The notes under the pieces are model-generated. The model did not search any database and had not been told where the DNA came from. It saw nothing but the letters and a program-made list of their open reading frames with translations. Of a stretch of 64,000 bases of DNA, positions 32,211 through 43,668 are shown in pieces. Origin of the DNA: Pachypanchax playfairii (lineage: Eukaryota > Chordata > Actinopteri > Cyprinodontiformes > Aplocheilidae); assembly GCA_006937955.1 (NCBI GenBank), contig SSNP01000386.1, forward strand, positions 99,482 through 163,481, read 5' to 3'. Position numbers and translations under genes: made by a program. Position 1 is the stretch's first letter, and every line of letters begins with the position of its first letter.

Positions 32211-33340
32211 AAGTTTGACCCCCTTTTGCTTTCTCTCATCTCTCAGTAAGCACAATAAACATTATACACTCCTCCTCACTTTCTGGACACATTCCTTCAT
32301 CCAAGCTTTTAACATATTTCTTTTATTTTTGTGGCATGTGCTCTGCCATTTCTCTTCTTTATTATCATTCTCTTTTAGTTTTATATTTTATATATTTGTT
32401 TATTTTGCTACTAATAACACATAACTTTATATTTGCCATCAATTTTATGTAGCTCTTCGCATCACCTCCAAGTGATGATTTTATTTTTATATGAGCTCAT
32501 TATTATTATTATATAATATACAGGCCTTTTAAATATTTAAATTCTTATTATTTCCTAGCTCCTTAATAAAGAATCAGGACAACCCGTTTGTATGGAGTTC
32601 ACCAATCAACTAATCGTTTGGGATGATAAGCGTCCCAGACACCTGATCTCCCAATCATTCATTACCCAAATGTATAAAGGATATGAGACTCTCCACACAA
32701 TCTTTTCAGTCTGTTTAACAGAGCTCTGAGCAGCCTTCTGCTGCTTACACAGACAGAAGCACACACACATACAGAGAGACAGCACAGACAAGCACACATG
32801 GTACCAGGCTTTCCCTTACACACAGAAGAACACAGAGTACAATCCAGAAATTGAGTTAGTATAGTCCTTAATTCAGAGGTTTGGAGGTTACTTCAACAGA
32901 CCACTGTCGTACGTTGACACCTGTTTTTTAAACCGTATCATTTCTTTCTTTTAGACCGAAGAAATCCACCTGGTCAACTGGAAACCAGAAATCCTCAAGA
33001 GAAAAAGATTCTGAAGATTTTTTTTTGTTTTTCAGTTTGTGCTTTCAGCTAACGGAGCAGATTTTATTTGTCAGAACTGTTTCATAAGACAGAAATCCTC
33101 TAATACCTGAATAGTTTGCAGTTCTCATTTGATGCTGTGAGCTGCTGTTTTGAACTTTGAGGAACTTCTGTGAGGTTTCTTTCTTGATGATGGCGGCTCA
33201 TCTGTGTGGTCCACCAACAGAAGTAAAGGTTTTATTGTATCTGGGATCTAAACCTGCAGCAGGAGAGAAAATGTTCTTGTACTGATGGATTTTAATATGT
33301 AGAGATGAAACATCAGACACTTTGTTCTGGCTTGAAACGT
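32211..33340. other. No gene recognised; weak plus-strand promoter-like motifs
   Basis: A ccaatca box (32649) and tataaag (32672) suggest a possible plus-strand promoter or an LTR U3, followed by CA-rich text. A T-rich ttctttcttttag at 32942-32954 could be an acceptor, but no coding exon follows. It forms the 3' flank of the minus-strand gene candidate at 33345-34180. Confidence 0.3.
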
Positions 33341-33344
33341 GAAG

Positions 33345-33704
33345 TTTATTCTGCTTCATTTTAATAAAGACCACATTCTTTTTAAAAACACAGGTTTGTT
33401 TGTTTTAAAAGCACATACTCGTAAACTGAAGTGTTTCTTTGTTTTGTTTTCTTTTCTCATGTTTGAGTCACTAATGTAGAGCTTTCTGACAGCGTGATGA
33501 AAGATTCTGCCTGGTTTCTTTTTCTGGTGATGTTTAGTTGGTTCTGTCTGATCAGATGTCGGGAGGTGACTGACAGGATCTCATCCAGCTGATCCTGGAG
33601 GAGCCAAGGTTGGATCACTTGGAGTTTCATCCATGATGTCAAAGTGTTAAACATGGCTCCAGCAATCTGTGAGATGAGTCCAAGTTTAGGCCTCTGATTC
33701 GTAT
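33345..33704 (-). CDS. Candidate terminal exon of an unrecognised minus-strand gene
   Basis: Minus strand: acceptor cttcatttcaacag ends at 33705, the exon stays open from 33704 to the stop at 33457 (82 residues), and an AATAAA lies at 33350-33345 in the 3' UTR. The peptide includes KLGLISQIAGAMFNTLTSWM and DQLDEILSVTSRHL: amphipathic, with no Cys and a Ser/Thr-rich tail. I recognise no family. The acceptor is phase 1, whereas the only attractive upstream exon (34166-34180) ends in phase 0, so a further exon is needed or the pairing is wrong. It lies 12 kb from the GIMAP gene and could be an immune-region gene or a pseudogene. Confidence 0.35.
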
Positions 33705-34165
33705 CTGTTGAAATGAAGAACATGAGTTGGTTCCTAATCTTCTACATGCAAAAGTTACATATGTAGAATGTATAGAAAATATAGAACTTTAAATTTTTAC
33801 AATTTTCTTTAAAAAAAAATAGGGTATTGATGAATTAACATCTAATACAATTGTAAGATTTTTTGGTATATAGACGTTTTTTTTATAATTATAAGCGAGT
33901 TGGTGAATTTACAATTGGAGACTGATTTATGTTCTAACTGTTATAACGGTACTAGAATCTCAAAATACAGTTAAATGAGCTCTGGTAAAAGGTAAAAAGA
34001 AAAGATTAAAATCTGCATCAATGTAAAACATAAAACCATATGAATGTTACATAAAAGCTTTAAAATTAAGCTCATTTACATGGAGACTGATATCCTGGAA
34101 ATAACTTTCACAGTTTTTGTGTTATCTGAAAAACTTATGAAAAGTCTTAATTCTTATCACTTACC

Positions 34166-34180
34166 TGTGATTCTGCCATT
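34166..34180 (-). CDS. Candidate first coding exon, minus strand
   Basis: Minus strand reads ctaaaATGGCAGAATCACAG then GTAAGTG: a start codon in good Kozak context (A at -3, G at +4), five codons (MAESQ) and a perfect CAG|GTAAGT donor. It is 461 bp upstream of the exon at 33704. The phases do not match directly. It is too short to prove alone. Confidence 0.3.
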
Positions 34181-34204
34181 TTAGGGTTGAATGAACTGCG
34201 TACC

Positions 34205-35060
34205 GGTGTTTTACACTCTTAATAATTTAAATTATTTTAAAATGGACCGAAATTCTGGCAGATTTATCAGAAATCGAGAGGAACCAGATGAAACAAGGAC
34301 TTATCGGCAAAAACTCTTAGTTTTTATAAGATCAAATGGTCCCACATGACAGAAACCCTGCATTTTCTTTCTGGCTCCATGACGTGTCACGTTCCAGGAC
34401 TTATTTTGGTTCAAAAGATAACTTTTGGGCAGAGAAGCATCCCATTGACAGATGGAGACGCTCCTGCTTTGAAACACAGTTTGACGAGCGACTGACATTC
34501 ACTATAGCACAGGTGTAAATCATGACTCTAAAAAAGTCTTTTTATAAAAGTTTACTATTTGAGACAAATTAAGCTACATTACTGAGTTTCCTGTTAAAAT
34601 TTTATCAGGGTAGATCTCAGTTTCAGTCCCGGAGACAGCAGCAGACCAACGGCTGCTGGAACTGTGGCAGCCCTGGTCACATGGTACGGGACTACCCCCC
34701 CTCCTCCGGTAGAGGAAGAGGGAGGGGGGGGGGAGAGGCAGAGGAGGAGACCTGCCTACAACAGAGATGCTCCTAAGAATGGAGGCCCATTTGGCCCAGA
34801 GGATCGGTATCATGATTGACTATCTGGCCCTGCTGATCATACAGAAACTGTTAACATTTGTGGAGCCTGGGAACTCTTAAATGCTCTAACAGAAAAGCCT
34901 TATATTACCCTTGAAGTAAATGGCCAAAATGTTTCATTTCTGGGTGACTCAGGTGCTTGTAAAACTGTCATTAATTCTAGAGACTTAGGATTACAGAAAT
35001 CATGCAATTACATATGGGTAACATCAGCAGATGGGTTAACAAACAAAGATCCAGGTTCAG
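34205..35060 (+). pseudogene. Endogenous-retrovirus gag/protease fragment
   Basis: Three parts are legible with shifts between them: a segment starting MDRNSGR (34241, the inverted twin of 27131-27417); a nucleocapsid zinc knuckle CWNCGSPGHMVRDY near 34650, in which the last Cys of the CCHC box is Tyr; and a retropepsin block with FLGDSGACKTVI near 34945, where D-S-G is the catalytic triplet. The fragment stops where the DNA transposon terminus begins at about 35100. It cannot be active. Confidence 0.6.
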
Positions 35061-35104
35061 GTGTGCCTAAGGGGAAAATATAATTACAAAAATAATATAC
35101 ACTG

Positions 35105-37010
35105 TTAGCCTTTGCTGTCTTACTGTAAAATCAACAGTAAAATACCTCGAAAAGTGTTTGCAGTGTAGTACTGTAATTTGCATGTAATGGTGAGTAAATT
35201 CAACAACATCGCATATTTTTCATGGTATGTCACTCTTTTAAAGGAAACAGAGCGAAAGTACAACAAATATAACAATTTGGTACACCTGGTATTTTTCTGT
35301 CAACGCCATTTGAATATCTGTGGTTTTTCACTGGAGATTTAAAATACTTTACTCAAATCCTTATTCAGAGTGAATTATCTAACAATTCTTTATGAGATCA
35401 CCAACATAGATAAACACTAGGCCCCACAATGAAAAGAGAAAATGCTGCAAAATATATGTTTTAATTGACATATTATAAAAGCAAACAGTATGTAAGCACA
35501 TATTTTAATTATAGTCTAGTTAAAAAAGATTGAATGCTTTAACAAAGCCTACATTGTATATCAAAAAACTCATTTCAGATTAATAAAATAATACGTAAGC
35601 AGATGTATCAGTCCTACTGCCTAGATGCCAATAATTAACATCTGCCTAGTGGGCGATTTAAATTGATAAATGTTTACAGAATTTTATCGAAAATCGGACA
35701 TGATACCAGTTTACCACTATATAATTGTAAGGAATTTTATGTGATATTTTTCCGTAAAATATTGACTATTTCAAAATCTCATTTTTTGTTTTGTTTGTAT
35801 GTTTTCACAACAAGATTATAGGATAATTACAGCCGTAAAAAATTAGGGTGTTGTTTGTCTCTCTATTGTGTTCAATATGCATATAAAAATTCTTTTTACG
35901 GATTTAGATGGAATCTTAAGGAAATGGGCCAAGGACCGACTCATTTAAGGGATATTCCCTCCCTAAGTAGAATTAGATAAGTGAGAAAAGATTAATCACT
36001 TTCATCTGATGTAAAATGTACAGTGAGATGCAATAAAACCTGGATATTTTTCTTGCACTTTTAGGACAAGAAGAAATAAAACATTTTATAAATGTGTATC
36101 CCTAATGCAACCTGAGTTGGTCAGTCTGGTAAGTATTTTTAACTGCTTGTTTTGACTTTTAAACTAGCTATAGCTGTGATGTTCGTGCAAATGCTGTGAA
36201 ATGGTCACTGTCCATAAATGTGTAAACAACCTTAGTTAAGTTACCCGAATGTTTTAAAACCTGACAAACAAGGTGAATAACTTTCTACTGCTACCAGTGC
36301 AGTCGGGTGTGATGCTTAAAACCAAATAGGATCTACAAACAATGGATAATTTATTTTTTAATTGTCAGCATGTTTTGTAATTTGGTCTGCTATCCAAAGC
36401 TGGATTTCACTTAATGTAGGCCGCCTTCCTTCACATTTAAGGATGTTCTTTACCTCATGGACAATAGATCCTGAAATATCTGATGTTATTATTTTGTAAA
36501 TATTCTATGTAAATATCTATTCATTCATGTAATTGGAAAAATAGTTCCGTGTTAACCCTAACACTCAAGCTCATCTCAGATATGAATAAGAAAACTCTCT
36601 GTGCCAAAATGTTTCTGTTACTAATTTTTTTGCTCTTGATCTTTATTTTATTTTTTTCTCTGTTTAAAGGTAAAAGGACTTGCTTCATATTTTCTGTTAT
36701 GGAAACTGCTATCAAAGTCAGTTTGTTTCCTTGACTTGTCTTGTGTATGACATTTTCTTTCAATAAAGTTAGGAGTGAAAAAAAGCTAATTTGGCAGTAA
36801 GTGTTTGCAGATGAAGGCTGCTGGCAGTGAATGCTGTGACATGCAGAACAAGTTAGAGAGGTTCATCTCTGATATTTGATATCTCAAATCATTTTCCTTT
36901 TTGAGGCCAATGTGAAGGCTATACTACTTTTACTTTTTTTGAGGGGATGTTATATTTAAGGTATGTTTAAGCCTCAGGTGAATATTTAGCCAATGTTAAG
37001 GTAAAACCCT
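35105..37010. other. 5' non-coding part of the large transposon
   Basis: About 1.9 kb of AT-rich sequence with repeated ccgtaaa and ttacggat motifs and no supported ORF. Short open frames at 36521-36763 occur on both strands and have no recognised domain. Confidence 0.35.
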
Positions 37011-37096
37011 CAGTTGGTACCTTTTGGTTTTCTATGTAGTTTTGTTGTATTGCTTAAAATATCCTTGGATAGGAAACTATTGAAGATATACTTAAA

Positions 37097-39696
37097 ATGT
37101 TTCTTTGTAAATATTGTGGATTCCATGCCCAGAAATTTATATTGTTCAATTTACATGTTAGAAGACATAAACACAAGGCAAACTACATGTTTTCTTGTGG
37201 AATTGAGAATTGTAATGCCACTTTTAAAACATTCACTGCCTTTTGTTCCCATATGCACAGAAATCATAGAAGAGGGGAGAACACTGAGGAGGAGATCTGG
37301 AAGTTCACTGGAAATCTTAGCTGTCAAGTTCCTGGATGTGGGTATGTTGGACAAAATTTTAAAACTCTTCGTGTCCATCTGAGGTTCCATATTAAAGATG
37401 GAAGTATTATGCCCATTTGAAGGTTGCTCTAAATATTTCAGAGTTCGAACATCATTCTCTAGTCATATTTCTTGGAAACACATGCAGTCAAAGACTGTTC
37501 AACAGACAAGGCAACAAGAAATTGGTGACATTGACATGGTACATGGACAGAACACAGAACAGGACACCTTAGAAGAAAAAGATTTACAGAATGCTACCAA
37601 TGATGAAGAGCCATTTTTAAATCGATTGGCAATGTTTTATTTAAAAATGCAAGCTAAAATGCTCTTTCCAGCCAGCACTATACAGTGCATCATAGAGGAA
37701 TTCCAAGATCTTCACAGCTCTGGAGTGCACAATATTCTTGGAAAACTGTCTGACAAACCTTCTGCATTTAATATATCTGAAGCAGATATACACAATCTTA
37801 TTCAGGAACTTTCCCAAAATGACCTCCTAACACAGTACAATAAAGGTGTGTTGAGGTCAGACAAAACAAAGACATTTTTCAAAGAAAACTTCAGCTACAT
37901 AGATCCCTCTCAACTTTATTTAGGATGTGATAGTACAGGGAAAAAGCATTTTCTTCAGTATGTGCCAATTAAAAAAACACAAATATCTCTCCTAGGACAA
38001 CCCATAGTGTAGGAACAATACAAACAGTCAAAACTCCATCAAAAGACATGCTATTAGAGGATGTCTCAGATGGTCAAAATGTCAAAGATAATTTACTTTT
38101 ACAGGAGTATCCATCATCTCTGTCCCTTATGCTCTACCAAGATGCATTCGAAGTGGCCATTAGGTTCAGGCAAAACAAAACACAAACAGTACAGCACTAC
38201 AGGTCCTCTGTTGATGCGATGCAACTTGTTCTGCTTTGCAGAGAAGCTAATTTCAAGACTTTTGGGAACAACAAGGTTTTTCTCAGTCTTATTGCAGACC
38301 TTAAAGATTTGGAAGAGACAGGGTTTCTGGCAGCGGATGGAAACATGATCAAAGCAGTTTAGGGGACAATCTGGGCTCACACTGCATTGGTGGTTTTACT
38401 GAGAATTTCAGCAACAGCAAACATTTTTGCAGATACTGCTTGGTTGACAGGGAAAGCTTCATTAAAGAACCACTAGCACTTGGCCAAAAAAGAACTGCTG
38501 ACAACTATAAAAATAGTGTAGAGATCCTCTCCACAACTGACCAGTCTGTTGTGACTGGCATACAATTTAACTCTGTATTCAATTCACTGAAGTACTTCCA
38601 TGTGTGCTCTGGGCTACCTCCATGTTTGGGCCATGACTTATTTGAAGGAGTAGTTTCAAGTGACTTGTCACTGTATATTGATACCCTTGTTCGAGTTGAG
38701 AAGGATTTCACATACAATGAGCTAAATAGAGCTATTGCAAAGTTCAAACACATAGGAAGTGATGCTTTAAGTAAGCCATGTGAGGTGAAAACAGGACAGA
38801 GGTTGGCAGGTTCAGCAGCACAAAACTGGTGTCTTCTGTGACTTTTACCTCTGTACATTGGTGAAAAGATAAAAGATCCTGTGGATAATGAGGTTTAACA
38901 GTTGTGTCTTAAGCTCAGAGACATTGTTGAACTTGTATGTACCCCCCAAATATATATCTGAGACACATTCTGTTTCCTGACAAGGCTTTGAAAGCAAAGC
39001 ACCATTATTTGTCACATTATCCATTATTGTTCTCTCAATGTAAGTCGCTTTGGATAAAAGCGTCTGCTAAATGACAGTAGTAGTAGTAGTAGTAGTAGTA
39101 TCCAGAGCTTATACTTCACTTTGGACCACTTATTCATTTATGGACTCTTAGGTTTGAGACCAAGAACTCTTATTTCAAACAATGTTCAAGAAAGGTGCAT
39201 AACTTTGTCATCTTATGCAAGACTGGCAGAACGGCATCAGCTACTGCAGTCCTACCTCTTGGCAGGGCAACTATTTCCACCTACAGTTCAAATCATTGGA
39301 GAAGCGAATGGTTATAGTCATCATCTTTACAACTCCACCATTCAAGATGCTGTGGCAAAAGCAGACTTCGATAATCAGAACATGTTAGATGTGTCAGCAG
39401 TTGTCTAAAAAGGCACCAAATATGTCAAAGGGCGTGTTGTTGTAGTAGATCACACTGATGAGAGCATTGTGTTTGGGAAGATAGTTGTGATACTGGTTAA
39501 TGATTATAAATTGTACTTTGTGCTAGAATTACATCAGTCAGTACGCCTTATTGACCTTGGACTTCATTGCTTGCACTGCCCCACAGAAAGAAGTTTGTGT
39601 GTAAATGCTGACAGTCTGATGGATTATTACCCAACACCCTTTTATAACATGGCCAATCTTTTTGTTGTCTCCCTGCATCATTCAGTTCCTTCATGA
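37097..39696 (+). pseudogene. C2H2 zinc-finger transposase-like gene
   Basis: At the amino end, zinc-finger-type blocks: CKYCGFHAQ..., CGIENCNATF...HMHRNH, CQVPGCGYVG...HLRFH, and after a shift at about 37400 CPFEGCSKYF...HISWKH. A middle region follows (FLNRLAMFYLKMQAKMLFP, 37612), then after a stop at 38010 the catalytic-looking region with CLGHDLFEGVVSSDLSLYID (38621) and AQNWCLL (38820), and the C-terminal part (KHHYLSHYP, LAERHQLLQSYL). The gene has several stops and shifts, a SINE-like tail inserted at 39030, and a hAT element just past its last block. The xHDxFEG box resembles Tnp2-type (EnSpm) transposases. It moves DNA by cut and paste if that is right. Confidence 0.6.
39028..39104 (+). 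mobile_element. Short LINE/SINE 3'-tail insertion with TSD TATCCA
   Basis: Carries tgtaagtcgctttggataaa, agcgtctgctaaatgaca and a (gta)n tail, a very common fish LINE/SINE 3' end. It splits the transposase codons after KHHYLSHYP. TATCCA occurs on both sides (about 39023 and 39101), and removing the insert restores the frame, so the boundaries are well supported. Confidence 0.75.
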
Positions 39697-39705
39697 TATT
39701 TTTAC

Positions 39706-40354
39706 TAGGGCCGGGACTCGATTAAAAATTTTAATCTAATTAATTAGAGGCTTTGTAATTAATTAATCAAAATGAATCACATTTTAATCGCATATAAATA
39801 TCTGACCAGAGAACAGTGAGAATTTTTTTCAAACAGATTTTTAGTATACCATTGAATCATGACTGAATACACATTAGCTTAAGCAACAAAATATTGTTTA
39901 TTTTTGTTCAACCAAGTCCAACAGACCAGTGCATTAAGTGTGGAAAATGTCTACACTTGTACTCGGAGTCGGGCTAACGTCCACGCTAGCTGCTATATGT
40001 TTAACATTGAGGTGATACTTCAGGCCCGATGTGCTGCGGTAATGTGCAAATTCCTTGCTGCATAGCTTGCACACATGCTCTTATCCACGCTTCCATCCAG
40101 TCATTTTTTATAACAAAACTTCCCATCCACGGGGCCAATCAAAGCGGTCGCTTCTTCATTCATGTTCACTGTGGTTTGTTGTTGTCCTAAATAATGAACG
40201 CTGGTAGGTGCTCCAGTATAATCGGTCCGCTGAAACTCATGAGAGATGTTCTGCGGTGCTTAAATAAGCACGATTAAAATGCGTTAAAAAAAATTAACGC
40301 GTTATTTTTGTGTAATCAATTAATCTTAATTAACGCGTTAAAGTCCCGGCCCTA
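39706..40354. mobile_element. 649-bp hAT-type element, perfect 8-bp TSD
   Basis: Terminal repeats TAGGGCCGGGACTCGATTAA and, inverted, TAGGGCCGGGACTTTAACGC flank an AT-rich body with many attaattaa-type motifs. ATTTTTAC occurs at 39698-39705 and 40355-40362 exactly adjacent. The 8-bp duplication identifies a hAT insertion. No transposase; non-autonomous. Confidence 0.9.
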
Positions 40355-40554
40355 ATTTTTACCCTTATTTTTCAGTGATGGAAATTGAGGACGAAATCAC
40401 ATGCATCCTGCCAGAATAGGAGAGACCGAATGTATTGTGCATTGTAGACCACCTGAAGGATGTCGTTGGTGTCCAACAAAAAAGTGACCTTCTGTTAGTA
40501 GAGGCATATGATCTCAAACGTTTTCTCACACCAATTCAAATACGTAAACTACTA

Positions 40555-40880
40555 CTTGCTGTCAGGTTCTGAGGTTTTGTTTGTTTTATTTCATGCTGTA
40601 GCTTTTGGTTTTTCAGTAGTTGTGTTTTTTCTAGTCATCTGTGAGTTCTCCCTACCTCTGTGATCACTCTGTGTCTTGTGTTAGTTTAGCTTTGTCTCTT
40701 ATTCAGTTCTCCTCCCCTGTCTGAGTTCATGTTTGCTGTTATGGTCCCTGTCGTGTAGTTCCGGGTTTTCTTTTATTTTGGGTACGTGACTTTCTGTTCT
40801 CCCGCATTGTGTCTTAGGTTCCTTGACTGTCAGTTGCCCCCCCCCCACACACTCACTGCACCTGGGTCCAACATTACAAC
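40555..40880 (+). repeat. 'TTGGGTCC' interspersed repeat, copy 3
   Basis: Same orientation and layout as 1256-1652: a T-rich body with gttccttgactgtcag, a short C run, and the terminus cacctgggtccaacatt. Inserted in the second gene of the large transposon. Confidence 0.5.
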
Positions 40881-41074
40881 CTCACAAAACCCTGAAACTT
40901 GCATTTGAGAAAATTTTGTATATCTGGCTATTTATCAGCTGTAAGTCACACAGGTTACTGATTAGTTTCTATGACTATCAGTTGCCAATTCGTCTTCACT
41001 ATACCATTCTGGATGTTTAACTACAAAATATTTGATTGAAGAGAGTTTTACTTGCTTATTTTGTCTTGTAGAAA

Positions 41075-42843
41075 ATTAAAATCAACATGGAAAACATTAA
41101 AGGTGGATACCAAATTTTACACCATTCACCTTCCATCAGTAGTCTTGAAACAAAGTTTGGAAATTTTGACATACAATTTAGACCAGTTCATTCTTCATTT
41201 GCAGTGGTGAGATTGCTTCTTTATATTTTCCTCCTCACAGTCTCCATTACTGTCCTTTTTATTGCTCTACATCCAAACTGAAATGATATGTTTTTTTATT
41301 GAGGAAATGTTTGATGAAGAGACTCTAGGTTTGATAATTATTTTTCTTTTTAAAGAACGCAACAAAGCAGAGGACCTACTAAATGACACCATTACTCTGG
41401 ACCTTTACCCTGCTCCCTGCTGTCACCCAACCAATTCATCCACCTTCCTCAACATCCACCTCTTGGTATCATTGCAGCTCATAGGTTTCAGACTTTCAGA
41501 TTCCTTGGCAAAGATTTCCACTTAGATTGTCAGATGCGATTACCAGTGGGGTCAGAGCTCATCCAGAAGACAGGAGTATGGTCAGAATTGTTGTGGAGGC
41601 CATGCAAGTTCACTGCAGAAATCCTACATGTTCAGCTTGTGAGGAGATTGCTAAGATCATTGTAAATACATATCCACAAACATTTGCAGATTTAACTGAG
41701 AAAGGAGAAAGACAAGGTTCTGGCCATTATTCATTATTGAGAAGCATCAAATGTAGAGTTGAGCATGTTAAACCAACACTAAGTAACTTTTCAACCTTCA
41801 TGAAATAGTTTCATAACTTCTGTGATTATATGGCGACTTACAACAAGTTGAATGACACCTCTGTCATGGCTTGAGGGGGTCTGTATCACTTTCACTGGCA
41901 CTAAACAACTTTGAGGAGGATGGTGGGAACCCTGCCACACAAAAAACTACGAATGGATAGGCTGCTTTTCGGCATACGTCACTTCCCCTTTCCCCATTCG
42001 TCATAAACACGGAACTCGATGCGACCTGTTACGCGCAACTGCAGCTAACACGGCAGAAGCCCCGAAAAAACGAAAAGTTTTGTCTGAGGAGACAAAAAAA
42101 AAGAAAAAGGGAGAGTAACCGGATAAAAGGACAGTCAAGAATCAACATAGGCCCGGCTTTCACTCGCTGGCGTGAGCTCAAAGTCGAGGAGGGATTTCCG
42201 ACTGATGCTGTCGTGGCTCTGTTCCTGCTGGACTAGTAAGTATCTTTCTATTCTCAAATCAAAATGCTAATGCCAGCTTTTGGAAATTTGTATGGAAGTA
42301 ATAACTGGCCACCAGGTTGACAGTTCATTCACTCAGCCACTGGAAACTGAAATGTAATGTAGTTCAATCCAACTGCTGGCGGACGGGGTATCTGGATTTT
42401 ACGACGCTACGCGCTGGTGCTCATGGGAAATGCAGGCTTCGTTCACGTAAAATAATACCGCTTTTGTCCAGTGGCGCCGCCAAAATAAACCTAAACTGAA
42501 AGCTCCTAAGTACTGCTTTAATCGGGATAATGTAACACACAGACTTCGTAGACCAAAGAGAACCAGGAATGAGGAAAACTGCAGTCCAGAGAGAGATGAA
42601 ACTTCAAAAATGGTTTGGTACCTTGTTGATAGCTATGGTTGTGGAAAGACCTGAGGTAGAGGATCTCATGCGCCTTACATACATTTCTCAACGGCAGCTC
42701 ATCAACAGCTGTCCCACAGTTTCAGTAGCTAAAATTCAAGAGCAATGGCCTTTCTTGTTTACACGGAAAGGTTTGTCTAGTCAGGCCCTCATTACCAAAG
42801 GCAGGAGAATACTCAATTATTTTTCCAGCCAGAAGCTCAAATA
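41075..42843 (+). pseudogene. Second gene of the large transposon, pieces
   Basis: Recognisable blocks: 41075-41215 after the acceptor-like ttgtcttgtag; 41527-41808 (EEIAKIIVNTYPQTFADL, GSGHYSLLRSIKCRVEHV); and 42569-42844 (EVEDLMRLTYISQRQLINSC, IQEQWPFLFTRKGL). These resemble a helical accessory protein of unknown function found in fish genomes beside C2H2 transposases. The pieces are separated by introns or insertions, so the exon structure cannot be fixed; the last piece has a frame change near 42610. An earlier piece may lie at 40440-40560. Confidence 0.4.
41890..42545. mobile_element. Possible PIF/Harbinger (ISL2EU-like) fragment
   Basis: Interrupts the second transposon gene. It encodes, across a stop, text such as KRKVLSEETKKKKK and FTRWRELKVEEGFPTDAVVA, a pattern (hydrophobic ...RWRELK... 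block followed by a Ser/Asp-rich segment) seen in fish ISL2EU-type proteins. Boundaries are approximate. Confidence 0.35.
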
Positions 42844-42915
42844 GAACCTTGGCATTAGAAATTTTATTCAGGAGATAGAGAATGAAGGAGTTTTGACCAA
42901 CAACAAGCGGAGCGG

Positions 42916-43178
42916 AGACTGAGAGCCAGGCCTTCTCGACCAACATCAGTGTGTGACCTCACCAATGCACTTTTGGAAGAATGGTCAAAAATTCCTATAA
43001 ACACTCTCCTCAACCTTGTGGACAGCCTTCACAGAAGAGTTGAAGCTGTAATAGCTGCAAAAGGTGGACCGACATCATATTGAACTCTATGGGTTAGAAA
43101 TGGGATGGTACTTCAGTTCATAGTATGAGTAAAGGCAGGTGAGCAAATACTTTTGGTAATATAGTGTATGTTGTAACA
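42916..43178 (+). pseudogene. Tc1-like transposase C-terminus and 3' end
   Basis: Encodes NALLEEWSKIPINTLLNLVD followed by SLHRRVEAVIAAKGGPTSY and a stop at 43081, the usual end of fish Tc1 transposases, then the 3' terminal caaatacttttggtaatatagtg. Only the last 60 or so residues remain; the catalytic DDE region is absent. Confidence 0.8.
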
Positions 43179-43259
43179 GCTAGCCTGACAGCCTCACATT
43201 CCAGAACAAATGTCAGACAAGTAACAGAATCATGGAGATTGGTCAATTAAGCACGTTAT

Positions 43260-43668
43260 TTTCCTAAACACTTGAAATCTTGCTGCAAACATTGAATGAT
43301 CTAAGCTTCCAAAGGAAGTCCAGTCTGCTCTGTCCCTTCCTAAAAAGAGCATATCCATCTCTTGTGTCTCCAGTTCAGTCTGTTTTCTAGGTCAACATCC
43401 AGGTATTTATACTCCTCCACTACCTCCACTTCTTCTTTGTGGTGGTCACTGGTTTTGGCAGGTTGCTGCTTCTCCTAAAATCCACAATCATCTCCTTTGT
43501 CTTGTTCACATTCAAGATAAGATGATTGTTTCCACACCAGGACACAAAGCGGTCCACCAGGTCTCTGTACTCAGTCTCTTGTCCATCTCTGATCGACCAA
43601 CACCTGCAGTCATCAGAGTATTTCTGCAGATGACAGGACTCTGACCTGTATTGAAAATCTGAGGTGTA
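43260..43668 (-). pseudogene. Rex1-like LINE, 3' part of ORF, minus strand
   Basis: Minus strand encodes LVDRFVSWCGNNHLILNVNK and TKEMIVDFRRS, the RT thumb region of this LINE family. It continues, after a 1.45-kb insertion, at 45118. The same blocks occur on the plus strand at about 48472-48570. Confidence 0.75.

Larger units (their letters stand above)
35100..42900 (+). mobile_element. Large decayed DNA transposon, possibly EnSpm/CACTA-like
   Basis: The left end may be CACTGTTAGCC at 35100 with subterminal ctgtaaaat and cagtaaaat repeats, the style of fish EnSpm elements. It carries a C2H2/transposase gene (37097-39696) and a second gene (pieces 41075-42843). No right end was found; the interval after 42900 holds Tc1 and LINE sequence. 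Superfamily is inferred from the CLGHDLFEGVV box and the terminus only. Confidence 0.45.
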
